IMG/VR virus record: IMGVR_UViG_3300042988_001700
Coordinates: 34,489 to 98,488 of that record
Reading direction: 5' to 3' (one strand)
From: a virus
DNA length: 64,000 bases
Shown here: one piece after another, positions 16,415-23,831 of the stretch
How the letters are laid out: each line of letters begins with the position of its first letter
Numbering within the stretch: position 1 is the stretch's first letter
Translations under genes and position numbers: made by a program
The notes under the pieces: generated by a model
Told to the model about the DNA's origin: nothing
The model's input: only the letters and a program-made list of their open reading frames with translations
Databases searched by the model: none

Positions 16415-17120
16415 TGCGACGACCTCCCAAGGATGAACGCAGGCTCTCTTCGAGCCACGCACTATATTGGTCTTTTGATTCACCACCGCGCAGCAATATT
16501 CCTCTGCTACTATTTGACATGTGAAGCGGATGGCGAACAAGCCTTTGGTGCGCCCGATCAATGACTACTACCTTCTTTTCCTTCGCCTTAATATAGGCAT
16601 AAAGAACAGCAACGTCAAAATTATCAACATCACCTTCCTGCAACCGGACAATTCCCTTACGGCCATCCTTTAATATGACGATAGTGATGGGATGTCCGGT
16701 CCGACCACTCGACCGAATAATTTTCGATATTTTGGGAAACCGACCGATGAAATACTCGCGACTCGATTCCTCTTTGGATTTTCCGAGAGTGCTTTTTAAA
16801 GCATCCTCAACCATCGTAGAAGTAGGATCAACTTTCATTCCGCGATACTCTTTGTATTCCGATTCAAGAACAAGCTCTTTCTTATCGCAAAACCACATGT
16901 TCTTAATAGATTTATCAACAACCGGAATTCTATTATTAGAATCCCCATAAACAAAACCGCCACAGCAATGCCCGCCAGTGAATCCATCAAACGCAACAGC
17001 AAAAGAGATATCTTCAGAAAGACTCGCATAAGCAGAATACCCAACAACAACACCACGCATACCACCATTAACACAAGTGTTTGGAACAACACAAACAACC
17101 CTATCACCAATCTTAAACAT
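16404..17120 (-). CDS. Hypothetical protein with beta-barrel-like N-terminus
   Basis: 238 residues. The start MFKIGDRVVCVV....GGMRGVVVGY resembles small KOW/SH3-like barrels; FDGFTGGHCCGGF is Gly/Cys-rich. A second beta-rich segment spans residues 140-185, ending with a basic tail. GGGAGGAAAG precedes ATG 17120. Function unknown. Confidence 0.55.
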   Translation of the reverse strand: MFKIGDRVVCVVPNTCVNGGMRGVVVGYSAYASLSEDISFAVAFDGFTGGHCCGGFVYGDSNNRIPVVDKSIKNMWFCDKKELVLESEYKEYRGMKVDPTSTMVEDALKSTLGKSKEESSREYFIGRFPKISKIIRSSGRTGHPITIVILKDGRKGIVRLQEGDVDNFDVAVLYAYIKAKEKKVVVIDRAHQRLVRHPLHMSNSSRGILLRGGESKDQYSAWLEESLRSSLGGRRNGK

Positions 17121-17203
17121 CTTTCCTCCCGGTTAAAATGCCTCCCCTAAAAAAACCGATAATAGAGGAGGCTAAAAATGTATTTCAAGATACCACAGAG
17201 TAT

Positions 17204-17392
17204 TTAGGTAAACCCGCTGGTATACCCCATATTGTAAGGCAAAACAGGCAACACCGGAACACTTACAACGCCACGCCAACGAACTGGACCCCGGAAATCC
17301 AAAAAGCGACAATAGTCAAAATCCGGAATACAATACTCAAAATTAATACCATCAGAACCACAAAAGGCACCAGCAACCAAAAAAAATATCAC
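17204..17392 (-). CDS. Possible 62-residue protein with GTG start
   Basis: GTG 17392 overlaps the TGA of the 50-residue gene (AAGTGAT), with AAGGCGAG upstream. Short hydrophobic N-terminus (IFFLVAGAF). No homology recognised; weakly supported. Between it and 17120 there is an imperfect inverted repeat (GCCTCCCCT / AGAGGAGGC, about 17139-17170). Confidence 0.3.
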   Translation of the reverse strand: MIFFLVAGAFCGSDGINFEYCIPDFDYCRFLDFRGPVRWRGVVSVPVLPVLPYNMGYTSGFT

Positions 17393-17541
17393 TTACTCGC
17401 CTTGTTAACCGTAAACCGAACAGCCTCACGAACCTCCTGCGCGTTGCTGAAACCATAACGCTCCAGCAAAATTCTCGCGCTATCCGGCGTCATGTAACAC
17501 GACATAAAATTTCCCTTTTCCTCTAACGGTTCACCAGACAT
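17389..17541 (-). CDS. 50-residue protein, first gene after promoter
   Basis: ATG 17541 follows CTGGAGGGTTTT. Sequence MSGEPLEEKGNF...ILLERYGFSNAQEVREAV ends ASK. The second half looks like a small helical bundle. It is the first gene after the promoter at 17586-17614. Confidence 0.55.
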   Translation of the reverse strand: MSGEPLEEKGNFMSCYMTPDSARILLERYGFSNAQEVREAVRFTVNKASK

Positions 17542-17585
17542 AAAACCCTCCAGTTTTAATTGTTAACCACAAAAACAACAGTACA

Positions 17586-17614
17586 AATATAACTACCGCA
17601 AATTATAATGTCAA
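17586..17614 (-). promoter_or_regulatory. Sigma70-type promoter with dyad
   Basis: -35 TTGACA (17609-17614), 17-nt spacer, -10 TATATT (17586-17591); internal TATAAT-N8-GTTATA. Confidence 0.8.
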
Positions 17615-17624
17615 TAAAAATAAA

Positions 17625-17933
17625 TTATTTATTTTCAGATATTTTCTTCAGTCGGCCAACGTATTCAGAGAAATAAATGGGATACAATGACGGCTGACAA
17701 CACTCCATATCGCTAACAACACAATCGATTTCAGAGCCATAAACATGCTTCTGATATGCGCACCCATGAAGGAACATATTGAAAGCATCGTTTGTCTTTC
17801 CATCATTATACCAACCATACCCAGCGGGAATATGTTCGCGCTCCCGAATAGTCGGCTTTTCGAACCGCATCCCGGCAGCGACCTTTTCAAACATCGCCAT
17901 TGCTTCATCGAATTCTTTTGAATATGCTTTCAC
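17625..17933 (-). CDS. Hypothetical phage protein
   Basis: 102 residues; GYGWYNDGKTNDAFNMFLHGCAYQKHVYG in the middle and four Cys. Not recognised. Ends 10 bases before the promoter at 17586-17614. Confidence 0.5.
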   Translation of the reverse strand: MKAYSKEFDEAMAMFEKVAAGMRFEKPTIREREHIPAGYGWYNDGKTNDAFNMFLHGCAYQKHVYGSEIDCVVSDMECCQPSLYPIYFSEYVGRLKKISENK

Positions 17934-17935
17934 AA

Positions 17936-18274
17936 TTAAAACTCCCCCCTATAAATGCGAGATTCAAATCGCGCTCTTATCCTTGGCGGAAGATCATGCT
18001 CACGGACGATAAAATTTCCGTTAAGCAATATTTGGGCGCGTCGATACCAAGTCAAATCCCTTAACTCTCGAATAACCAACCCTCCGCGTTTATTGATTTT
18101 GTCGTTGATTATCTCCAAATATTCTTGACGAATCTTTTCACCATTAGCAGGCCACCATCCCTTAATCGATCTGGAAAACATCAATTCAGGATTGTCCTTT
18201 GCCTTCTGAATCGCCTTGATAAAATCAGGTATCGACATACGAAACCCGTCCATTGTTAGCGCAATCGTTTTCAT
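17936..18274 (-). CDS. Hypothetical protein
   Basis: 112 residues, mixed alpha-beta, basic C-terminus (RIRARFESRIYRGEF). Immediately upstream of the 102-residue gene, same transcript. No recognised domain. Confidence 0.5.
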   Translation of the reverse strand: MKTIALTMDGFRMSIPDFIKAIQKAKDNPELMFSRSIKGWWPANGEKIRQEYLEIINDKINKRGGLVIRELRDLTWYRRAQILLNGNFIVREHDLPPRIRARFESRIYRGEF

Positions 18275-18309
18275 ATTACTCCTATAGGGGATTTCTCCCC
18301 CGGTTGGTG

Positions 18310-18498
18310 TTAGTCTATCTCTGGATCGTATGCGCCTTCATTGGCAAGAGCAATACTCTCCTCCTGGTCGGCGACCGAATTGCTTCTACAATGGTCAGGA
18401 GTGTTGCCGATATCACACCCATGGTTTTCACAGAAAAAAGCGCACGCGCTATTGACACTACGACTGCCATTAACCGTCTTGCAATATTCGTTACCCAT
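18310..18498 (-). CDS. Small Cys-rich protein, first leftward gene of divergent region
   Basis: 62 residues with five Cys (NEYCKTV, SACAFFCENHGCDIG, DHC), a possible metal-binding fold. AAGGAGTTAGT precedes ATG 18498. Confidence 0.5.
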   Translation of the reverse strand: MGNEYCKTVNGSRSVNSACAFFCENHGCDIGNTPDHCRSNSVADQEESIALANEGAYDPEID

Positions 18499-18539
18499 AC
18501 TAACTCCTTAAAAATTGTTAAAAACTAATCGCGTCAATA

Positions 18540-18568
18540 AATATAACCATTCCTATTTATAATGTCAA
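18540..18568 (-). promoter_or_regulatory. Leftward promoter of divergent pair
   Basis: -35 TTGACA (18563-18568), 17-nt spacer, -10 TATATT (18540-18545); internal TATAAA-N8-GTTATA. Confidence 0.8.
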
Positions 18569-18611
18569 TAGCAAATCACAAAAAATATTTTATTTATTTT
18601 AGGAAAATGTA

Positions 18612-18640
18612 TTGACAGTATTAAAATAAGTAGTTATATT
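18612..18640 (+). promoter_or_regulatory. Rightward promoter of divergent pair
   Basis: -35 TTGACA (18612-18617), 17-nt spacer, -10 TATATT (18635-18640); spacer has TATTAA-N8-GTTATA. Faces the small-gene operon at 18683-20643. Confidence 0.8.
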
Positions 18641-18682
18641 ATATGACAAGTTAAGGTTATAAACAACAATCAAGGAGATAGT

Positions 18683-18892
18683 ATGACGCCACCAGTAATC
18701 AAAAGAAACAGAAAGTCTATCGATGTCAAGTTAAGGGTAATAGCGCGATATGCAAGCGGCGATTTCGCAGAAAGCGACATGGATGTTCGCGTTCCAATTG
18801 CTCTTCTTGGTGAAAATATGATTGAATCTGCGATTGCCTTGGCTAAGAAGCATACCGAAAAAAAACTTATTAACTTTGTCCGTTTCGCATAA
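18683..18892 (+). CDS. Small early-type protein
   Basis: 69 residues from ATG 18683, preceded by AAGGAGATAGT. First gene of the only rightward operon. Basic N-terminus (VIKRNRKSIDVKLRVIARY); no family recognised. Confidence 0.55.
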   Translation: MTPPVIKRNRKSIDVKLRVIARYASGDFAESDMDVRVPIALLGENMIESAIALAKKHTEKKLINFVRFA

Positions 18893-18901
18893 GGAGTAAT
18901 C

Positions 18902-19111
18902 ATGGCAACAGAATCCGTCGGTGTTAGTGGTTGTGTTAGTGAATACACGAAGGTAGAACGTATTGCGGAAATTGACCGGGTGATATATGAAGTCAGAAGA
19001 ATGATCGTTGACGAAGAATATTATCCTTCCGACCTTAGAAACTATCCTATTCTTACTAAATTAAATACTTATTTAGAAAAACTTAACGCTATGAAAAAGG
19101 AGCTTGCATGA
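18902..19111 (+). CDS. Small helical protein
   Basis: 69 residues, AAGGAGTAATC before ATG. Helical by eye, with charged heptad-like pattern. Overlaps the next start by 4 nt (ATGA). Confidence 0.5.
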   Translation: MATESVGVSGCVSEYTKVERIAEIDRVIYEVRRMIVDEEYYPSDLRNYPILTKLNTYLEKLNAMKKELA

Positions 19112-19446
19112 ACACCAACGAACCAATTTTAACTGAAGAGAAGATTGACTTTGTTGACCCATTCACCATCTACGGAATTGACGAAAAAAGCAACCCCAAG
19201 AAAATAAAGTATAGCGAACTGATATTAATCGAAGACGGTCTTCTCGCTCGCACGGAAAAATCGGGAAGCGAAGGATGGTATGTCGAAGTAGCCCGGTGGA
19301 ACGAAACAAATCAATCGTATCAAAGATTCTGCTTCTTGAAGCTTTTCGATCAATCCGACGCCGACGAAATAACTAATGCTATAAACTATCAGTTCCGCAG
19401 CGACCTTTGCGCCCTAATACACTCTTTACAGAATTATGGGGAATAA
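19108..19446 (+). CDS. Hypothetical protein
   Basis: 112 residues, acidic N-terminus (EPILTEEKIDFVDPF) and beta-rich centre (LLARTEKSGSEGWYVEVARW). Not recognised. Overlaps the upstream gene by ATGA. Confidence 0.5.
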   Translation: MNTNEPILTEEKIDFVDPFTIYGIDEKSNPKKIKYSELILIEDGLLARTEKSGSEGWYVEVARWNETNQSYQRFCFLKLFDQSDADEITNAINYQFRSDLCALIHSLQNYGE

Positions 19447-19450
19447 CACC

Positions 19451-19645
19451 ATGGCCAAGAAAAAGTCTCCTACGGTCATTCTAACGCCTTCAGACGTAAC
19501 ATTGGAAATGTGCAAGAAGTCTGCCTTTGGATGCCGTAATTGTCTCTGGAATAGCTGCGAATGTACTTTGGGATCAAATTTCGTTCCCGAAGTAGCGTTC
19601 AATGGCAAATACGCAACCTGCAAATCATACGCATACTACAATTAA
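19451..19645 (+). CDS. Small Cys-rich protein
   Basis: ATG 19451 is preferred because GGGGAA precedes it; an ATG at 19436 lacks a site. 64 residues with MCKKSAFGCRNCLWNSCECTLG and a later CKSY, a likely metal-binding fold. Confidence 0.5.
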   Translation: MAKKKSPTVILTPSDVTLEMCKKSAFGCRNCLWNSCECTLGSNFVPEVAFNGKYATCKSYAYYN

Positions 19646-19656
19646 AGGAGGGTGAC

Positions 19657-19857
19657 GTGATCAAAAAGGAAAAAGCTATCCTGTGCGCTGCTTTAGCAAT
19701 GGCGGAGCCGGTTGAGGACCCGGCAACCATCCAAGCGCACAAAGCATGGTCGAATACAGTCTACAACCTATTGATACGCAAGATAATCAAAGATGAAGAC
19801 ATGGAAAAAACAAGGTTTCATTATTATGCTACTCACCGTTTCCCGGAAGGATTCTAA
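19657..19857 (+). CDS. Small protein with GTG start
   Basis: GTG 19657 follows AAAGGAGGGTGAC, an excellent ribosome binding site, giving 66 residues. Longer frame to 19561 overlaps the previous gene and has none. Helical; unknown. Confidence 0.5.
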   Translation: MIKKEKAILCAALAMAEPVEDPATIQAHKAWSNTVYNLLIRKIIKDEDMEKTRFHYYATHRFPEGF

Positions 19858-19858
19858 A

Positions 19859-20179
19859 ATGGAAAACAGGACCGACCCTATTCAGATGTCAAACGAAGAA
19901 GAAGATCGCTATCTCGACCTCGTTGTTAAGGCAACCGTTAAAAAGCCAAAAACCATGGCTCAACTCAAAGCAGAAAACCATGGATTTATCAAAAACGATG
20001 CTGACCTGGCTGCCATCGTCGCAATCAATCGCTTTCAGCAGATCCTTGTACGGTGCGGCAATGGCCGTTTCTTATGCCCGGCGCAGGACGTTAAAATTTT
20101 CACTGATATCATAGACAAAAGCGAAGACAATTATGTGCGGGACATATCGTTCCCGGCAGTAGATTGTGGTGGAAAATAA
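19859..20179 (+). CDS. Hypothetical protein
   Basis: 106 residues from ATG 19859 (GGAAGG upstream). Region KTMAQLKAENHGFIKNDADLAAIVAINRFQQILVRCG looks like a compact helical domain. Not recognised. Confidence 0.5.
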   Translation: MENRTDPIQMSNEEEDRYLDLVVKATVKKPKTMAQLKAENHGFIKNDADLAAIVAINRFQQILVRCGNGRFLCPAQDVKIFTDIIDKSEDNYVRDISFPAVDCGGK

Positions 20180-20394
20180 TGAGTTTTCCCGAACACTGGC
20201 TCCAGCTCATAAAGGAGTCTGGAATTCCACTGCAAACGATCAGCCTTCAAATGGGGTGGAGGAAACAAAGACTCCACCAATTGGTAAAACCCAATCGAAC
20301 GTATAGATTGCGTGAGGGTGAGTATAAAAAACTATTGCCATACATAACTCAATTGGAGGAAGAAAGTGACAAAAAAAAACCTACTCCTGATTAA
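20179..20394 (+). CDS. Small putative helix-turn-helix protein (Cro-like candidate)
   Basis: 71 residues starting at the TAATG overlap with the upstream gene. LQLIKESGIPLQTISLQMGWRKQRLHQLV fits a short helix-turn-helix, followed by a basic strand and acidic tail. Size and place in an early-type operon opposite a divergent promoter suggest a Cro-like regulator. This is inference only. Confidence 0.4.
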   Translation: MSFPEHWLQLIKESGIPLQTISLQMGWRKQRLHQLVKPNRTYRLREGEYKKLLPYITQLEEESDKKKPTPD

Positions 20395-20512
20395 TGTTGT
20401 CGAATGTATCGCCGAAGACATTCCCACTTGCCCTTACATCAGGACAATAGAAATTGCTCAGCGCCACATAGATGAAATGATAGAAAAAATCAAAAAGGAA
20501 ATTAAATTATAA
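20366..20512 (+). CDS. Small protein, GTG start
   Basis: GTG 20366 follows TTGGAGGAAGAAA. 48 residues (TKKNLLLINVVECIAEDIP...), helical, overlapping both neighbours. Unknown. Confidence 0.45.
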   Translation: MTKKNLLLINVVECIAEDIPTCPYIRTIEIAQRHIDEMIEKIKKEIKL

Positions 20513-20643
20513 TGTGTTATGGACTTGGTTGTAAATGGGAAATCAAAGGAGTCGGGGAGCATGCCGGTGAATGCAGAAAACCAAGAAACGAAGAATGCCC
20601 AGAAAAAGAATCGGATGGCGACCGCCAACAAGAACCCGAATAG
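20512..20643 (+). CDS. Small Cys-containing protein, last rightward gene
   Basis: 43 residues, MCYGLGCKWEIKGVG...GECRKPRNEECPEKE, TAATG overlap with the preceding stop. Ends just before a terminator. Confidence 0.45.
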   Translation: MCYGLGCKWEIKGVGEHAGECRKPRNEECPEKESDGDRQQEPE

Positions 20644-20657
20644 TTAGCCTGCCTAAC

Positions 20658-20695
20658 GGGTATCTTGTGGCGATCACCACATTTTACCCTTTTTT
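20658..20695 (+). terminator. Rho-independent terminator of rightward operon
   Basis: GGGTA (20658-20662) pairs with TACCC (20685-20689) around an inner TGTGG/CCACA stem; six T follow. It lies between the convergent gene ends at 20643 and 20694. Confidence 0.7.
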
Positions 20696-20861
20696 ATCTA
20701 TTAAAAAACAATCCGCATGTAGCCATTACCATACCAACGCCAAAACCAATCATGTGCGAAGCAGCTACGCTGTTTCTTGAAATACATCTACCAATTATTG
20801 ATATACCCATAACAGATGCCACAAAAACACCAACAATCTGAATAATTGGAACAATCATCAT
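20694..20861 (-). CDS. 55-residue membrane protein, two spans
   Basis: ATG 20861 follows AAGGAGGGTGC. Two hydrophobic helices (IVPIIQIVGVFVASVMGISII and IGFGVGMVMATCGLFF) joined by a short basic loop. Could be holin-like, but nothing specific supports it. Confidence 0.5.
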   Translation of the reverse strand: MMIVPIIQIVGVFVASVMGISIIGRCISRNSVAASHMIGFGVGMVMATCGLFFNR

Positions 20862-21304
20862 GCACCCTCCTTTAAAATTTGACTTCTTGCACCACGGCAC
20901 GCCATTCCGTTCCACATAGACGGCCCCTTACACAAAAACCGCAATGAGCATGTGTTACAAGTAAAAGCGCTATCAGGAGAAACGGCAGTTTTATCGTTCT
21001 GAACCGCCACCACGGCTCTATTTTCAAACGACCTGTTTATTGCATTGCTTAAGTCTTCCATGGCCTTCAATGCGGTTTCCCTTGCGCTATCTATCTCGTC
21101 GGAGGGGGTGAGGCATTCTCGTATTGCTTCGTGTTCTGAACCAGAAGAAGAATCACCATCCAAAACCTTTTGAATCATCCGCAAGGCATCGGCAACCAAA
21201 ACAAGATGGTCAGCAAAAGCAATATGCAAAGAATCGTTTGAAGATTGCCTCAACACTTCGGCAGCATCGATAACTCTGGTATGAACGTAATTTAAACCCA
21301 TCAT
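20858..21304 (-). CDS. Hypothetical helical protein
   Basis: 148 residues; long helical first part, then a Cys-containing end (TCNTCSLRFLCKGPS...GMACRG) that may bind a metal. Overlaps the membrane-protein gene start by 4 nt. Confidence 0.5.
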   Translation of the reverse strand: MMGLNYVHTRVIDAAEVLRQSSNDSLHIAFADHLVLVADALRMIQKVLDGDSSSGSEHEAIRECLTPSDEIDSARETALKAMEDLSNAINRSFENRAVVAVQNDKTAVSPDSAFTCNTCSLRFLCKGPSMWNGMACRGARSQILKEGA

Positions 21305-21328
21305 ACATTAACCCTCGTAATACTTTCT

Positions 21329-22129
21329 TTACGATAATAAGTATCCACCCCACTGGCGAGCCATCTCCCTGGCTATGCCACTATACGTTTTTGCTCGCAA
21401 AGCAGCCCGCTCTTTGCTTGGACCCAACTTATTCTGGCCAGATGGCGTTTGATTGCTCCAGACTGGTTTCCCCAAGAAAGTATCCTTGCAAGCGAATTCG
21501 TATCCATTCACAGTAACGATTCGTATTCCTTCTTCGTGAGGACCAACGCATTCACAATCCGAATAGTGTTCACCATGCTCAGAGCACCATGGCTCGTCAC
21601 AGCATGGACACAACGGAAGATCGGAAGCATAAACAACCGGCTTAAAATTTTTTGGAGGAATTATTACTGTATGCTCTAACTTCGGAAACCCTTTAAGCCA
21701 CAAGCATGTTTGTTTACTGGCATCGTCGCCAAAAAACCACGGCTGAACAATCTGGTCTGGCTTGCGGATCGATTTACTTAAAGCGCCAATTGGATTCTCT
21801 ATTGCAATATGACCACAATTGGCATCCCATATAGAAAAAACAAATTCCTTTGCCTGCTCAGTAAGACGCGGATCGCGCAACCCTCTCGTTGTCCAGTGCA
21901 TACCACTCGAACAAAGATAGGTGCACGGAGGAAAAGCTATTATAGCATCCCAATGATATTCATCTAATATTGGCAAAACATCATCCTGAAAATGCCATTC
22001 CGCATGCTCCCCGCTTGTAGGAAGAATATCGCACGAATACGCCGTAAAACCAAGCTTACGGAATTCACTGCATACCACCTGAGATTCTTCGCACGCGATT
22101 AAAACATTAAAATCTTTTGCGCATTTCAT
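21329..22129 (-). CDS. DNA (cytosine-5)-methyltransferase-like protein
   Basis: 266 residues. NVLIACEESQVVCSEFRKLGFTAYSCDILP is the SAM-binding start typical of phage C5-methylases, DAIIAFPPCTYLCSSG contains the catalytic Pro-Cys motif, and HIAIENPIGAL matches the ENP motif. A Cys-rich insert (CPCCDEPWCSEHGEHYSDCEC, about residues 175-197) may be a zinc site. Such proteins can protect phage DNA from host restriction. Confidence 0.8.
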   Translation of the reverse strand: MKCAKDFNVLIACEESQVVCSEFRKLGFTAYSCDILPTSGEHAEWHFQDDVLPILDEYHWDAIIAFPPCTYLCSSGMHWTTRGLRDPRLTEQAKEFVFSIWDANCGHIAIENPIGALSKSIRKPDQIVQPWFFGDDASKQTCLWLKGFPKLEHTVIIPPKNFKPVVYASDLPLCPCCDEPWCSEHGEHYSDCECVGPHEEGIRIVTVNGYEFACKDTFLGKPVWSNQTPSGQNKLGPSKERAALRAKTYSGIAREMARQWGGYLLS

Positions 22130-22137
22130 AAAAACAC

Positions 22138-22575
22138 CTAATTACCATTTATTGTTTTAGCATGACCCAAAATACTTTTTATGTCACACTTAATACTATC
22201 AGGACTAAGCGCCCTCGTCCAACCACAAGCAATAGCAACGATGTCTTCGGGAAGCTTTTCTAATTCACCACTATTTGTCGCAGAATTAATTATCTTCGGC
22301 AAGACAATTATTGCTACAGCCTCTTTTGTTGTTGGAATCATCATTGAAGAACCAATACATAAAAAACAGAAAATAGCAGAAATAATAGACCACCGCGCAA
22401 TCGAATGTTTAATTTTAGTTTTTTCAGTATCAGGCAAATCGCATTCATTTTCGAATACCGTCATAATAAAAATCCAAGTAGCAATATTTACCATTATGAC
22501 AGTTACACCAATACCCCTTACAAGCCCAATCATAGCATCTAACTTAAGCAAAAAATAAATATCTAAAGCACTCAT
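22138..22575 (-). CDS. Membrane protein
   Basis: 145 residues with two or three hydrophobic segments (IGVTVIMVNIATWIFIMTV; WSIISAIFCFLCIGSSMMI; VAIIVLPKII). Unknown role. Confidence 0.5.
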   Translation of the reverse strand: MSALDIYFLLKLDAMIGLVRGIGVTVIMVNIATWIFIMTVFENECDLPDTEKTKIKHSIARWSIISAIFCFLCIGSSMMIPTTKEAVAIIVLPKIINSATNSGELEKLPEDIVAIACGWTRALSPDSIKCDIKSILGHAKTINGN

Positions 22576-22598
22576 ATTTTAACAACCCCTTGTTTTAA

Positions 22599-22844
22599 TT
22601 AAAATATTACATATTGCCCGGTTTTTGCCATCACATATCGAACGAAAGAGCGAACATGAGCACATTCCAATTTATCTCCAGAATGCGCAACCTCCCATTC
22701 TTTATAAATCTTTTCCATATCAATACGAGAATCGCTTGTCTCTTTGACATAATCACGGATCTCTTGTAACGCCTCGCGATACGAAACCCCCACATGTTGA
22801 TCAACCAGACTTTGCAAAGCAGCTTGAGCTATCGCTATACCCAC
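22599..22844 (-). CDS. Small helical protein, GTG start
   Basis: GTG 22844 follows ACGGAGGTTAAT. 81 residues, alpha-helical. Its leader is the structured region 22877-23198. Confidence 0.5.
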   Translation of the reverse strand: MGIAIAQAALQSLVDQHVGVSYREALQEIRDYVKETSDSRIDMEKIYKEWEVAHSGDKLECAHVRSFVRYVMAKTGQYVIF

Positions 22845-22880
22845 ATTAACCTCCGTATAAAAATTGAATTACTAAACTTT

Positions 22881-22981
22881 GTTGGTGCGCCCTTTTGAAC
22901 GGCTTTTAAGCACCGTCTACTATTTATGGACCCGTTAACTCCCGGCCCACGGGCCAAGTGGCGGGATTAGAGCACACCAAC
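22881..22981 (-). ncRNA. Candidate structured RNA (closing stem GTTGGTG/CACCAAC)
   Basis: A perfect 7-bp stem (22881-22887 / 22975-22981) encloses ACGG/CCGT (22899-22916), CCCGT/ACGGG (22931-22935 / 22949-22953) and GGCCC/GGGCC hairpins. The motif GGACCCGTTAACT ... ACGGG-x-CAAGTGG recurs at 25630-25680. No open frame fits here. Confidence 0.45.
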
Positions 22982-23006
22982 GAAATTTAACACCAGCAAA
23001 ATCTAT

Positions 23007-23079
23007 AGTCCCCCACCGGAATCGAACCGGCCCGTCACGGAAGTACTACCTCCGATTCCATCACCAGAATGTGAAGGAC
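23007..23079 (-). ncRNA. tRNA-like element
   Basis: On the minus strand a 73-nt cloverleaf can be drawn: acceptor GTCCTTC/GGGGGAC, D-arm ATTC-TGGTGATG-GAAT, anticodon arm CGGAG-GTAGTAC-TTCCG, T-arm GCCGG-TTCGATT-CCGGT. Position 8 is A, position 26 is missing, the anticodon would be AGT, and no CCA is encoded, so it is more likely a tRNA mimic or relic than a working tRNA. Confidence 0.35.
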
Positions 23080-23086
23080 ACACATT

Positions 23087-23198
23087 GACACCTTGTGTGG
23101 TGCGGAACACGCTACAGAAGAGCCTTTGACCATCCACCACCAAAGGAATCAGAGCATCGGCAGTTGGAGTCAACCGTTTCCGCACCATACAAGGCACC
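23087..23198 (-). ncRNA. Candidate branched RNA hairpin
   Basis: 21-nt arms (23087-23107 / 23178-23198) pair with one mismatch and a few G-U pairs. Inside are GTTG/CAAC and CCTTTG/CAAAGG hairpins. It starts right after the stop of the 70-residue gene. Confidence 0.4.
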
Positions 23199-23201
23199 AA
23201 A

Positions 23202-23414
23202 CTATTCAAAACAAACACTGTTAAATCCATTTTCACAATTAACACCTTCAAGCCAATACCGCGTGTGCCAATTGTGGATCTCAACGCGCTCAATAGTGTA
23301 TTGAGATCCAACCTCCAAAACACCACGCGGATCTGAAACGCTGCTAACCTTTGCCTGTTCGTCGCTGCAACCAGTATAAGTTACAACGCTTCCGCTATCC
23401 TTAATTCCTCCCAT
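23202..23414 (-). CDS. Small phage protein
   Basis: 70 residues from ATG 23414 (CTGGAGGGATT upstream). The segment YTIERVEIHNWHTRYWLEGV...FNSVCFE resembles a short beta-rich protein found in several phages. Function unknown. Its leader forms a pseudoknot. Confidence 0.6.
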   Translation of the reverse strand: MGGIKDSGSVVTYTGCSDEQAKVSSVSDPRGVLEVGSQYTIERVEIHNWHTRYWLEGVNCENGFNSVCFE

Positions 23415-23436
23415 AATCCCTCCAGATTAAATTTAC

Positions 23437-23503
23437 GCTGCCGGAAAAGTGTCTTGTGGTGCGCCAGTCTACTTTTCCCCCGCGCACAGGATATTTAAGC
23501 AGC
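23437..23503 (-). promoter_or_regulatory. Structured 5' leader with H-type pseudoknot
   Basis: Stem 1 GGAAAAGT/ACTTTTCC (23443-23450 / 23471-23478); its loop contains GTGCGC (23459-23464), complementary to GCGCAC just outside (23482-23487). GCTGC/GCAGC (23437-23441 / 23499-23503) closes the element. It lies between promoter 23513-23541 and ATG 23414. Confidence 0.5.
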
Positions 23504-23512
23504 AACAATACA

Positions 23513-23541
23513 AATATAACTTGTGCCAATTATAATTGCAA
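23513..23541 (-). promoter_or_regulatory. Promoter with dyad
   Basis: -35 TTGCAA (23536-23541), 17-nt spacer, -10 TATATT (23513-23518); internal TATAAT-N8-GTTATA. It overlaps the 3' end of the upstream gene. Confidence 0.65.
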
Positions 23542-23820
23542 CTTAGTTATGGGAGTATCTTCAAAAACATGATACACGAAATTTCCATTATCCATCTGTA
23601 TTGTTCCAACGTATTCACCTTCCATTCTTTCTCGGGATTCTCCAGTAACGTAAATCGTAAACGTGCGCTCCTGCTTAATAACTGAATCGGTGTCTGGGAC
23701 TAAAAACCATATAGCAGCTCTTTCTTTTTGGTTTTGGACACATAATATTTTTGATCCAATCGGAACAAATATAAAGTTCTTTTCGGGATGGTCTAAATAA
23801 AACTTATAAATTGATTTCAT
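23530..23820 (-). CDS. DUF7352-like phage protein
   Basis: 96 residues from ATG 23820 (AAGGAGAGTGCTC). MKSIYKFYLDH...VPIGSKILCVQNQ..AAIWFLVPDTD...FTIYVTGES...YVGTIQ....VYHVFE follows the DUF7352 layout common in phages. Function unknown. Confidence 0.65.
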   Translation of the reverse strand: MKSIYKFYLDHPEKNFIFVPIGSKILCVQNQKERAAIWFLVPDTDSVIKQERTFTIYVTGESRERMEGEYVGTIQMDNGNFVYHVFEDTPITKLQL

Positions 23821-23831
23821 GAGCACTCTCC

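Noticed and set aside
16835-17110. Hydrophobic minus-strand frame of 91 residues
   Set aside because: It is inside the 238-residue gene in another frame; hydrophobicity is a by-product of the codons.
23003-23326. Minus-strand open frame of 107 residues
   Set aside because: It overlaps the better-supported 70-residue gene and runs through the structured RNA region; no SD site or protein-like composition.
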